In this document: one piece after another, positions 41,854 through 49,796 of the stretch
Numbering within the stretch: position 1 is the stretch's first letter
How the letters are laid out: every line of letters begins with the position of its first letter
Assembly (NCBI RefSeq): GCF_022317005.1
Contig: NZ_CP081006.1
Location: forward strand, 2,108,001 to 2,172,000
Reading direction: 5' to 3'
From: Mycobacterium sp. IDR2000157661
GTDB lineage: Bacteria > Actinomycetota > Actinomycetes > Mycobacteriales > Mycobacteriaceae
Length of the DNA stretch: 64,000 nucleotides
Translations under genes and position numbers: made by a program
Notes under the pieces: generated by a model
The model's database searches: none
Seen by the model: only the letters and a program-made list of their open reading frames with translations
Told to the model about the DNA's origin: nothing

Positions 41854-42839
41854 GGCGTACCCAACAACATTAAGCCGACCCCCGTCGCCGCCAACGTCGC
41901 CACCACGAAGGTCGTGGGCGCGAAGCGAAGTGCGAAGGTGCGACCGAACATGCCGGCCTGCATGGCGAAGAGTTTGAGATCCACCGCCGGGCCCACCACG
42001 AGGAACACCAGTCGGGGCAGAAGCGGAAGCATGGTCATGCTGGCGGCGACGAACGCATCGGCCTCCGAGCACAGCGAGAGCACCACCGCCAGCAGCGCCA
42101 TGGTCAGAATTCCGAGCGCGATCTGCCCGGCCAACTGCTCGTACACCCAGGGCGGGACGACGACGTGCAGGGCCGCCGCCGCGGCTGCGCCGAGCACCAG
42201 ATACGAGGCCGCCTGCAGGAAGTCGTGGCGGGCCGCTTCGGTGAACACCGTCCATCGAGAACCCTCGCCGTCGTGCAGTCGAGGCAGCCGACGGGTGATC
42301 CACTCGCCCCGACCGAATCTCGCCCAGGCGGCGCCCATGATCAACGCCGTCACCAGCGAAGCGATACACCGGGCGGCCACCATCTGCGGTCGACCGGGGA
42401 ATGCCACCGCCGTGGCCACCAGCACCACCGGGTTGATCGCCGGAGCCGCGAGCATGAACGTCAGCGCCGCCGCGCCGACGGCACCCTCGCCGAAGAGGCG
42501 GCGCGCCACCGGCACCGCACCGCACTCGCACCCGGGTAGTGCGGCGCCGCCGACACCGGCGGTCAGGATGGCCGCCGCAGGCTTGCGCGGCAGCCACCGT
42601 GCAAGCCGATCGGCCGAGACGAAGGCCGCCACCAAGCCGCTGATCACTACGCCGAGGGCGAGGAACGGCATGGCCTGAACGAAGATCCCGCAGAACACGG
42701 TCGCAGCTGTCGCGATGTCCGCGCTGCCCACGACGAATTCGCGCAGCGCGCTGCCGAACACCGCAAGCGCGATCATGCCGACGACGAGGATCTGCATCGA
42801 CTTGATCCGCCGAGGTGCTTCGGTGAGGGTGGTGGTCAC
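41850..42839 (-). CDS. YraQ/DUF318-family permease
   Basis: 329 aa with about eight or nine membrane helices. A GCECG motif (ALPGCECGAVPVARR) near the middle is the family hallmark and could be redox-active or metal-binding. A second AAPAIN half-repeat helix follows. It forms a pair with the TIGR03943 protein (4-bp overlap) and follows pxpA by 2 bp, so bluB-pxpA-permease-TIGR03943 reads as one operon. Substrate unknown. Confidence 0.86.
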   Translation of the reverse strand: MTTTLTEAPRRIKSMQILVVGMIALAVFGSALREFVVGSADIATAATVFCGIFVQAMPFLALGVVISGLVAAFVSADRLARWLPRKPAAAILTAGVGGAALPGCECGAVPVARRLFGEGAVGAAALTFMLAAPAINPVVLVATAVAFPGRPQMVAARCIASLVTALIMGAAWARFGRGEWITRRLPRLHDGEGSRWTVFTEAARHDFLQAASYLVLGAAAAAALHVVVPPWVYEQLAGQIALGILTMALLAVVLSLCSEADAFVAASMTMLPLLPRLVFLVVGPAVDLKLFAMQAGMFGRTFALRFAPTTFVVATLAATGVGLMLLGTP

Positions 42840-42841
42840 AG

Positions 42842-43597
42842 TCAGACGAACGCCCTCAGCTCGACGCCTTCGGCCAGCAGCCGTTCACGCACCGCAGTGG
42901 CAACCTCCACGGCACCTGGTGAATCCCCGTGCACGCAAACGGACTTCACCTCGACCGAAATCGTCGATCCGTCGACCGCATCGACCCGTCCGGCTGTCAC
43001 CATGGACGCGACCCGGTCGGATATCGCCGCCACGTCATTGAGCACGGCGTTGCGTTCGCGCCTCGAAACCAGCCGGCCGTCCGGCCGATAGGCGCGATCC
43101 GCGAAGGCCTCGGGAACGGTGCGCAAACCGAGGTCCCGGGCAGCGCCGAAGAAGGCCGAGTCCGCCAATCCGAGCACCGGTAGACCGGGATCGACGGCAT
43201 GTACCGCGGCCGCGACTGCTTGAGCCTGGTCTCGGTGCGTGACAATCGAATTGTACAGCGCACCATGGGGTTTGACGTAGCTGACGGCTGAACCGGCGGC
43301 AATCGCCAGCGCTTGCAGCGCCCCGATCTGATAGATGACGTCGGCGGTCAGGTCGTCAGGTTCGACGTCGATGAACCGACGGCCGAACCCGGCCAGGTCT
43401 CGGTAGCTGACCTGCGCGCCGATCCGGACTCCCCGCTCGGCTGCCGCACGACACGTTCTCGCCAAGGTCGCCGCATCGCCGGCGTGGAAGCCGCAGGCCA
43501 CGTTGGCGCTGGTGACGATGTCGAGCATGGCCTCGTCGTCGCCGAGGCGCCAGACTCCGAAGCTCTCGCCGAGGTCGGCGTTGAGGTCGATCCTCAT
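42842..43597 (-). CDS. pxpA: 5-oxoprolinase subunit A, LamB/YcsF family
   Basis: 251 aa TIM-barrel-like YcsF protein with the signature start (RIDLNADLGESFG), the NVACGFHAGD metal loop, and VKPHGALYN. With PxpB/PxpC it makes an ATP-dependent 5-oxoprolinase, but neither partner is in this window. Here it is sandwiched between bluB (4-bp overlap) and the permease. The activity is confident at family level; why it is in a metal locus is unclear. Confidence 0.88.
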   Translation of the reverse strand: MRIDLNADLGESFGVWRLGDDEAMLDIVTSANVACGFHAGDAATLARTCRAAAERGVRIGAQVSYRDLAGFGRRFIDVEPDDLTADVIYQIGALQALAIAAGSAVSYVKPHGALYNSIVTHRDQAQAVAAAVHAVDPGLPVLGLADSAFFGAARDLGLRTVPEAFADRAYRPDGRLVSRRERNAVLNDVAAISDRVASMVTAGRVDAVDGSTISVEVKSVCVHGDSPGAVEVATAVRERLLAEGVELRAFV

Positions 43598-44283
43598 TCA
43601 CACGAGCTTAAGCTCGTGCGCGCTCGGGACTGCGGCGCACCGTCCCAGGCGTTCTCAAATACGAACTCGGCAAGTGGCCGCCCATACGTCCACTTGTCGA
43701 TCTCGAGGGCGGGCCGCTCGGGAAACGCGGGTACCGGCCCGAGGCAGATGACGGCGACTGGTTCGGCGTCGCCGGGGATGTCGAGCAACGCTGCGAGGTC
43801 ATGCGGTTCGAAGATCGAGACCCAGCCCATGCCGAGGCCCTCCGCTCGGGCGGCGAGCCACAGATTCTGCAGAGCGCAGGACACGGATGCGAGATCCATG
43901 TGGGGAAGCGTGCGCCGGCCGAACAGATGGGCTGCTCTGCCATCGGCGAGAGCGACGACGAACAGCTCGGCGCAGTCGAGGATGCCTTCCACCTTGAGCT
44001 CCAGGAATTCGTCGCTGCGGGCGCCGAGTGCTTCCGCCGTCCGCAACCGCTCCTCGTCGACCAGGCGGTGAATGCTGCGACGCAGTGCTGTGTCGGTGAT
44101 TCGGATGAACCGCCACGGTTGCATCAACCCGACGCTGGGTGCCGCATGGGCCGCCTGCAGCAATCTGGCCAGCACCGTCTCGGCAACCTCTGCATCGGGG
44201 ACGAAGCGGCGCATGTCGCGCCGTTCGGCGATCGCCCGGTACACCGCCCGCCGCTCATCGGGGCTGAAGGCGTGCTCGGTCAC
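43594..44283 (-). CDS. bluB: 5,6-dimethylbenzimidazole synthase BluB
   Basis: 229 aa flavin-destructase of the nitroreductase fold that fragments FMN to dimethylbenzimidazole, the lower ligand of B12. RRDMRRFVPD start, SVGLMQPWRFI and GLGMGWVSIF segments match BluB rather than ordinary nitroreductases. Starts at GTG 44283. It is the first gene of the bluB-pxpA-permease-TIGR03943 operon and is divergent from znuA with about 100 bp between starts. Confidence 0.88.
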   Translation of the reverse strand: MTEHAFSPDERRAVYRAIAERRDMRRFVPDAEVAETVLARLLQAAHAAPSVGLMQPWRFIRITDTALRRSIHRLVDEERLRTAEALGARSDEFLELKVEGILDCAELFVVALADGRAAHLFGRRTLPHMDLASVSCALQNLWLAARAEGLGMGWVSIFEPHDLAALLDIPGDAEPVAVICLGPVPAFPERPALEIDKWTYGRPLAEFVFENAWDGAPQSRARTSLSSCE

Positions 44284-44361
44284 GCGCTCAGCCTAGGTGG
44301 CGGCCGCATCAACGGGAGCCGAGGGCGGCCAGGATGTCGCAGGCGCCGAGTAGGCGATCAG

Positions 44362-44381
44362 CATGAAAACGGTTATCGTTG
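44362..44381. promoter_or_regulatory. Candidate Zur box in the bluB-znuA intergenic region
   Basis: The core GAAAAC-G-GTTATC (44365-44377) is a 13-bp palindrome with one mismatch, and flanking bases extend it (ATGAAAACGGTTATCGTT). It resembles the TGAAAAT-like mycobacterial Zur operator and precedes a complete zinc-uptake operon. It covers the first possible znuA ATG (44363), which argues for the downstream GTG start. Confidence 0.7.
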
Positions 44382-44386
44382 TCGAC

Positions 44387-45382
44387 GTGATCTCCGCCAA
44401 AGTTTTCGCTGTCCCCGCTTGCATCGCCGGCCTCGTGCTCGCCGCGCCGTTCGCCCTTGTCGCGTGCGGGGGTGGCGGTGAATCGGGTGGGTCCGCACCG
44501 GACACCAGCGCCGCGCAGTGTCCGACCGACCCGGTCGACGTGGTGGTCAGCGTCGACCAGTGGGGAGACATCGTCGAGGAACTGGGGGGCGACTGCGCGA
44601 GCGTGACCACCGTGCTGGCCAGTTCGGCGGTCGATCCACACGATTACGAGCCCGCACCATCGGATGCCGCCAAGTTCGACGGCGCGCGATTGGTGGTCGT
44701 CAACGGCGGCCACTACGACGAGTGGGCCAGCAAGCTCGCCGCCTCGTCAGCGCCGGATGCGCCGGTGGTGAATGCGCTGCAGGCCGGTGGCGCCGACGAC
44801 TTCCATGAGGGCCACGACCAGGGCCCCGAGGAACACAGTGACGAGGGGGAACCGAACCCGCACGTCTGGTACAAGCCCGCGGCGGTGACCGGTGTCGCTG
44901 ATGCGGTGATCGCCGAATTGAGCAAGATCGCGCCCGATGCCGCGGACTACTTCGACGGGCGTCGCGCGGCGTTCGCCGAGAAGATGAAGCCGTACGATGA
45001 AGCAATCCAATCCATCCAGGCCAATGCGGCAGGCAAGACGTATGCAGCGACCGAGAGCGTGTTCGACGAGATGGCCGCTGCGCTGGGCCTCGTCAACCAG
45101 ACCCCGCCGGGGTACCAGGCCGCGTCGGCCAACGAGGCTGAGCCCTCGCCGGCCGACCTCGACGCCTTTCTGCGGCTGCTCGGCGACCGCGGCGTCGACG
45201 TGCTGATCTACAACGTGCAGACCGAAGGCTCGGTGCCGCAGCAGATCCGGGCCGCAGCCGAACAGGCCGGTGTGCCGGTTGTCGAGGTCAGCGAAACGGT
45301 ACCCCCCGAAACGGATTCGTTCGAGACCTGGCAAGTCGACCAACTGCACGCGCTCGCCGCGGCGCTGGGTGTGCCTGCGTGA
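44387..45382 (+). CDS. znuA: Zinc ABC transporter, substrate-binding lipoprotein
   Basis: About 331 aa. A signal peptide with lipobox (LVAC) precedes a cluster A-I metal-binding protein: VDPHDYEP (first His), a His/Asp/Glu-rich zinc loop (DDFHEGHDQGPEEHSDEGE), NPHVWYKP, and the C-terminal Asp/Glu ligand region. It captures Zn2+ outside the membrane and delivers it to ZnuB. GTG 44387 is preferred because the in-frame ATG at 44363 lies in the palindromic operator. znuC follows 4 bp after the stop. Confidence 0.93.
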   Translation: MISAKVFAVPACIAGLVLAAPFALVACGGGGESGGSAPDTSAAQCPTDPVDVVVSVDQWGDIVEELGGDCASVTTVLASSAVDPHDYEPAPSDAAKFDGARLVVVNGGHYDEWASKLAASSAPDAPVVNALQAGGADDFHEGHDQGPEEHSDEGEPNPHVWYKPAAVTGVADAVIAELSKIAPDAADYFDGRRAAFAEKMKPYDEAIQSIQANAAGKTYAATESVFDEMAAALGLVNQTPPGYQAASANEAEPSPADLDAFLRLLGDRGVDVLIYNVQTEGSVPQQIRAAAEQAGVPVVEVSETVPPETDSFETWQVDQLHALAAALGVPA

Positions 45383-45386
45383 CGCG

Positions 45387-46154
45387 ATGGTAGGGCAGCA
45401 GGCACTGTCCTTCACGGACGTCAGCGCGGTGCGCGGCGGTCACACGATCTGGACCGACGGCACCTTCGACGTTCCGGCCGGCGGAGTCACCGCGGTCATC
45501 GGTTCCAACGGGTCGGGCAAGACCACACTGCTTCAGATCGTGCTCGGTCTCATCCGGCCGGCGACCGGGCAGGTGCGGGTATTCGGCCGGCCGCCGGGCG
45601 AGGGTAACGACGACATCGGCTACGTCCCACAGAATTACGGGTTGACGCTCGGTGAGGCTATCCGGGTCCGCGACGCAGTGATGTTGGGGCTCAGCGGAAG
45701 CCGATGGGGTTTCCGCACGGCGACGCGGTCGGACTCTGAGAAGGTCGACGCAGCACTGGCAGCGGTGGAGGCGAGTTCGTTGGCCGACAAGCGGTTGTCA
45801 CAACTGTCCGGTGGGCAGCGGCAGCGGGTGGCGCTTGCGGAGGCGCTCGTCGGATCGCCGTCGCTGCTGATTCTCGATGAACCCTTGGCTTCGCTCGACC
45901 TTCGGACCCAGAGCGAGATGGTCGCTCTGCTGCGCCGAATCAACGCCGACTTCGGGATGACGGTCCTTGTCGTCGCCCATGACCTCAATCCGTTGCTCGG
46001 CGTCATCACCAGTGCCATCTACCTGGTCGACGGGCACGCGCACTTCGACACACTCGACGGCGTCGTGGACGAAGAACTGTTGAGCCACCTGTACGGCACC
46101 CGGATGGCGGTCGTGCGCACGCCGCAGGGTGACCTCTTCATGCGGAGACCCTGA
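45387..46154 (+). CDS. znuC: Zinc ABC transporter, ATP-binding protein
   Basis: 255 aa ATPase. Walker A GSNGSGKTT, Q-loop (YVPQNYG), signature LSGGQRQRV, Walker B LLILDEP and the switch His (VVAHDLN) are all present. It is co-transcribed between znuA and znuB; its stop TGA overlaps the znuB ATG (TGATG). Confidence 0.95.
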   Translation: MVGQQALSFTDVSAVRGGHTIWTDGTFDVPAGGVTAVIGSNGSGKTTLLQIVLGLIRPATGQVRVFGRPPGEGNDDIGYVPQNYGLTLGEAIRVRDAVMLGLSGSRWGFRTATRSDSEKVDAALAAVEASSLADKRLSQLSGGQRQRVALAEALVGSPSLLILDEPLASLDLRTQSEMVALLRRINADFGMTVLVVAHDLNPLLGVITSAIYLVDGHAHFDTLDGVVDEELLSHLYGTRMAVVRTPQGDLFMRRP

Positions 46155-47020
46155 TGACCACGACCCTCGTCGCGATCGGCTATCAGGACAATTGGCCGCA
46201 GATCATCTCGTCAAGCTTCATGCGCAACGCGCTGATCGGCGGGACCATCGTCGCGCTGGCCGCAGGGGTCATCGGCTATTTCGTCGTGGTGCGCAGCACG
46301 GCATTCGCCGCCCACGCGCTCGCCCACATCGGACTGCCCGGCGCAACCGGTGCGGTGCTGGTCGGACTGCCGGTCGCGCTGGGCCTCGGGGTCTTCTGCG
46401 TCGGCGGCGCTTTGATCATCGGGGCGTTGGGGCGGCGTGCGGCCGACCGGGAGGTGGCCACCGGAACGGTGCTTGCGATGGCCACCGGACTCGGGCTGTT
46501 CTTCAACTCCCTGGCCACCAGGAGCAGCAGCACGATGACCAATGTGCTGTTCGGCAACCTGTTGGCGATCACCCATCGACAGCTGCTGACCTTCGGGCTG
46601 CTGCTGGTGCTCCTGACGATGAGCATCGGCTTCATCTATCGCCCGCTGTTGTTCAGTTCGGTCAATCCCCAGGTGGCCGAAGCCAAGGGTGTCCCTGTGC
46701 GGTTGCTGTCCGTCATCTTCATGACCCTGCTGGGGCTGTCGGTGACGATGGCCGTCCAGGCCGTGGGCACCCTGCTGCTGTTCGCGTTGATCGTGACTCC
46801 TGCCGCGACGGCGATCATGCTGACACCTCGGCCGATTGCGGCCATGGTCGTCGCGACCACGATCAGCGTGCTCTCGGTGTGGTTGGGTCTTGTGGTCTCA
46901 GCGATGTTCAACCTGCCGCCCAGCTTCGTGATCGTCACGGTTGCGTGCTCGGTATGGGCCGCGGTGTGGGCGGTGGAGCGCGGTCTGCGGCCCTCGGGTG
47001 ATCGCGTGCTGGTCACGTAG
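46154..47020 (+). CDS. znuB: Zinc ABC transporter, membrane permease
   Basis: 288 aa ABC-3 family permease with about eight or nine helices, including the FAAHALAHIGLPGA segment conserved in ZnuB/TroC proteins. It completes a ZnuABC high-affinity zinc importer. The LacI regulator starts 30 bp after the stop in the same direction, but it has its own function. Confidence 0.94.
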   Translation: MTTTLVAIGYQDNWPQIISSSFMRNALIGGTIVALAAGVIGYFVVVRSTAFAAHALAHIGLPGATGAVLVGLPVALGLGVFCVGGALIIGALGRRAADREVATGTVLAMATGLGLFFNSLATRSSSTMTNVLFGNLLAITHRQLLTFGLLLVLLTMSIGFIYRPLLFSSVNPQVAEAKGVPVRLLSVIFMTLLGLSVTMAVQAVGTLLLFALIVTPAATAIMLTPRPIAAMVVATTISVLSVWLGLVVSAMFNLPPSFVIVTVACSVWAAVWAVERGLRPSGDRVLVT

Positions 47021-47050
47021 ACGGGGCGTCTTCGGCTACCCTCACAGAGC

Positions 47051-48151
47051 ATGTCGAGGAGTTCCGCGCCCATGCGGCGTGCGACTCTGGCTTCGCTCGC
47101 CGCGGAACTGAAGGTTTCCCGCACCACCATCTCGAACGCCTACAACCGGCCGGACCAACTGTCGGCAGACCTGCGCGAGCGCGTACTGGCCACGGCCAAG
47201 CGGCTGGGCTACCCGGGTCCTGACCCGGTCGCCCGCTCGCTGCGCACCCGCAAGGCGGGTGCGGTCGGGTTGATGATCACCGAACCGCTCAACTACTCGT
47301 TCAGCGATCCAGCGGCACTGGATTTCGTCGCGGGTCTGGCGGAGTCGTGTGAAGCGGCCGGCCAGGGCCTGCTGTTGGTGGCGGTTGGTCCGAGTCGCAC
47401 TGTGGCCGAAGGCACTTCAGCGATCCTGGCCGCGGGTGTCGACGGGTTCGTGGTGTACTCCGCCTCCGACGACGACCCCTATCTGTCCGTGTTGGCGCAG
47501 CGCCACCTACCCACCGTCGTCGTCGATCAGCCCAAGGACATCCCGGGCGTCTCCAGGATCTGCATCGACGACCGCGATGCCATGCGCCGAATGGCTGAAT
47601 ATGTTGTGGCGCTGGGGCATCGGGAGATCGGCCTGTTGACGATGCGGCTCGGACGCGACTGGCCGCACAGCGGTTCCCAACCCCGTATCGCCTCTCCGGA
47701 CCGGCTCGACACCCCGCACTTCCACGTGCAGCGCGAACGCATCGCCGGTGTTTGGGATGCGATGAGCGTCGCCGGCCTCGACCCCGATTCGCTGACGGTG
47801 GTGGAAAGCTACGACCACCTGCCGACCTCGGGCGGGGCCGCCGCGGAGGTGGCGCTCGACGCCAATTCCCGGCTGACCGCGCTGATGTGCACCGCCGATA
47901 TGCTCGCGCTCTCGGCGATGGACTTCCTGAGAGCCCGCGGCATCTACGTGCCCGGCCAGATGACGGTCACCGGATTCGACGGCGTGCCCGAGGCGTTGCG
48001 ACGAGGTTTGACCACCGTGATCCAACCAAGCATCGAAAAGGGCCGCCGCGCAGGAGATCTGCTGCACCAGCCGCCGCGCTCAGGTCTTCCGGTGGTCGAG
48101 GTGCTCGACACGGAAGTCGTCCGCGGCCGCACCGCCGGCCCGCCAGCATAA
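47051..48151 (+). CDS. LacI-family transcriptional regulator (Rv3575c-like)
   Basis: 366 aa. The N-terminal LacI helix-turn-helix (TLASLAAELKVSRTTISNAYNRPDQLS) and hinge (ARSLRTRKAGAVGL) are followed by a periplasmic-binding-protein-like effector domain. A sugar ligand is likely but unknown. It matches Rv3575c, next to kstR in M. tuberculosis. It converges with otsB with only 13 bp between stops. Confidence 0.88.
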   Translation: MSRSSAPMRRATLASLAAELKVSRTTISNAYNRPDQLSADLRERVLATAKRLGYPGPDPVARSLRTRKAGAVGLMITEPLNYSFSDPAALDFVAGLAESCEAAGQGLLLVAVGPSRTVAEGTSAILAAGVDGFVVYSASDDDPYLSVLAQRHLPTVVVDQPKDIPGVSRICIDDRDAMRRMAEYVVALGHREIGLLTMRLGRDWPHSGSQPRIASPDRLDTPHFHVQRERIAGVWDAMSVAGLDPDSLTVVESYDHLPTSGGAAAEVALDANSRLTALMCTADMLALSAMDFLRARGIYVPGQMTVTGFDGVPEALRRGLTTVIQPSIEKGRRAGDLLHQPPRSGLPVVEVLDTEVVRGRTAGPPA

Positions 48152-48164
48152 GTCCGGTCACACG

Positions 48165-48914
48165 TCAGCGGGCGCGACGCCGGCCGAGCAGATACCCCAG
48201 GGCCGCCGCAGCGTCTTCCGGCGATTCGACGCGGTAGCCGGCCAGGGTGTCGCCCGGTCCGACCTTCACGCCGACATCCCCGGCCCGCAGCCGACGGAAT
48301 GCCTTCTCGTCGGTGACGTCGTCGCCGAGGAACACCACCACGTCGGCGTCCTCCTGGGCGCGCAGGATGTCGACGGCCTCGCCCTTGTCGGTCTGGATGA
48401 CCGCGAACTCGAGCACCGCCTTGCCCGCGGTGGTGTGCGCATCCCATGCCTCCGAGGCCGCCCGGGCCGAAGCCAACGCCCGCTGGCTGTCCTCGGGCGA
48501 GGCGTTGCGCACGTGCAGGGCGACGCTGGCCGGCTTGGTCTCCACCGTGACGCCGGGTCTACCCTCGGCGATCTCGCGAAGTTCGCCGGTGATCCGATCG
48601 AGCAGCGCGCGATCGATGTCGTGCGAGAAGCCGGAGGTGAACTCGGCGCCGTGGCTGCCGACCAGGTGCACCGTCGGCGGCATCCCCGACAGCGACCGCA
48701 ACACTTCGAGTGCACGTCCGGAGATCAACGCCGTGGCGGTATGCGGCAGCTCGGCCAGTGCGACGAGCGCGTCGGCGGCTTGGTCGAGTGGCCGCGCGTC
48801 CGCCGGGTTGTTGACGATCGGGGCCAGCGTCCCGTCGAAGTCGGAGGTGACCAACAGGCGGGGTGCCGCGGCGGCCGCGTCCAGCGCGCGGGACAACTCG
48901 TCCGGTAAGCCCAC
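48165..48914 (-). CDS. otsB: Trehalose-6-phosphate phosphatase
   Basis: 249 aa HAD-superfamily phosphatase. Nucleophile motif DFDGTLAPI, SGR motif, SHGAEF cap segment, and the acidic pair GDDVTDE are present. It dephosphorylates trehalose-6-phosphate, the last step of OtsAB trehalose synthesis. It is a single-domain form, shorter than the 392-aa M. tuberculosis OtsB2. Starts at GTG 48914, 3 bp after the kstR stop on the same strand, so it could be expressed with kstR. Confidence 0.87.
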   Translation of the reverse strand: MGLPDELSRALDAAAAAPRLLVTSDFDGTLAPIVNNPADARPLDQAADALVALAELPHTATALISGRALEVLRSLSGMPPTVHLVGSHGAEFTSGFSHDIDRALLDRITGELREIAEGRPGVTVETKPASVALHVRNASPEDSQRALASARAASEAWDAHTTAGKAVLEFAVIQTDKGEAVDILRAQEDADVVVFLGDDVTDEKAFRRLRAGDVGVKVGPGDTLAGYRVESPEDAAAALGYLLGRRRAR

Positions 48915-48917
48915 CGG

Positions 48918-49529
48918 CTAGATCTTAGGGTGTTCCCCGTCACCGATCAGCAGGCGCACGGCCAGGTCGAGCCGTTTGCTGACATCGGTGGCCGAGGCTC
49001 GCCGGGTGAGCCAGGCGAGCAGGTTCGACAGCCAGACGTCGGAGATGACGCGCGCGATGTGGTACTGGTCCTCGGTGGGTTCGCCGTCGCTCATGGCACG
49101 CGCGAACATGGAGTCCATCAGCTTGCCGACGTGATCGACCTCACCGGCCGCCGACGCGTCGGCGAACACGAACGCCCGCGTCATCGCCTCGGTCAGCAGC
49201 GGATTGCGCTGCATGGCGCGGTTGAGCTTGCCGACCATGATGTTGAGCCGCTGGTAGGGCGTACCGCCGGACAGCGCGGCGCGATCGGTCTTGGCGTCGA
49301 TGCGCTCGAACTCCCGGCCCAGCGCCGAGACGAGCAGGTGCACCTTGGACGGAAAGTAGCGGTACAGCGTGCCGACCGCGACGTCGGCGCGTTCGGCGAC
49401 GGCCCGCATCTGAACGGCCTCATAGCCGCCCTTGGAGGCGATGGCCAGCGTGGCGTCCAGAATGCGCTTGCGCCGCTCTCGCTGAGCCTCGGAACCCAGT
49501 TCCGACTCGGACAGCACCGCCACGTTCAT
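48918..49529 (-). CDS. kstR: Cholesterol-catabolism repressor KstR (TetR family)
   Basis: 203 aa. The TetR helix-turn-helix (YEAVQMRAVAERADVAVGTLYRYFPSK region) is nearly identical to M. tuberculosis KstR, and the ligand-binding domain (NPLLTEAMTRAFVFADASAAGE) is conserved. It represses sterol-uptake and ring-degradation genes until 3-oxo-cholestenoyl-CoA-type ligands bind. ATG 49529 (MNVAVLSESELG) matches the M. tuberculosis start. An in-frame ATG at 49598 would add 23 poorly conserved residues. A KstR box lies between it and fadE34. Confidence 0.94.
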   Translation of the reverse strand: MNVAVLSESELGSEAQRERRKRILDATLAIASKGGYEAVQMRAVAERADVAVGTLYRYFPSKVHLLVSALGREFERIDAKTDRAALSGGTPYQRLNIMVGKLNRAMQRNPLLTEAMTRAFVFADASAAGEVDHVGKLMDSMFARAMSDGEPTEDQYHIARVISDVWLSNLLAWLTRRASATDVSKRLDLAVRLLIGDGEHPKI

Positions 49530-49740
49530 CACCTGCCGCGGCCGCGAATCCGACGTCGGGCTCGAGTCGGTGGCTGCTGGCTGAGACGGGCCGGACATGC
49601 GGCGAGTAACTCCTTCATCGTGCGTTCGCGCGGAAAACGATACGCATGCCGATCCTCTATTTCCCAACCCGGCACCCGCTGTCGCACCGAGGTGTCCTGC
49701 TGTGATGGCGGTCGACTTGACGGTCGAACGCTGGCACTAT

Positions 49741-49754
49741 TAGAACACGTTCTA
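49741..49754. promoter_or_regulatory. KstR operator between kstR and fadE34
   Basis: TAGAACACGTTCTA, a perfect 14-bp palindrome that fits the KstR consensus TnnAACnnGTTnnA. It can serve both divergent genes: autoregulation of kstR and repression of fadE34. Confidence 0.92.
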
Positions 49755-49796
49755 GTGGGGAGCACGGCCTTCTCACCCAAACGCTAGGAGAAGACG

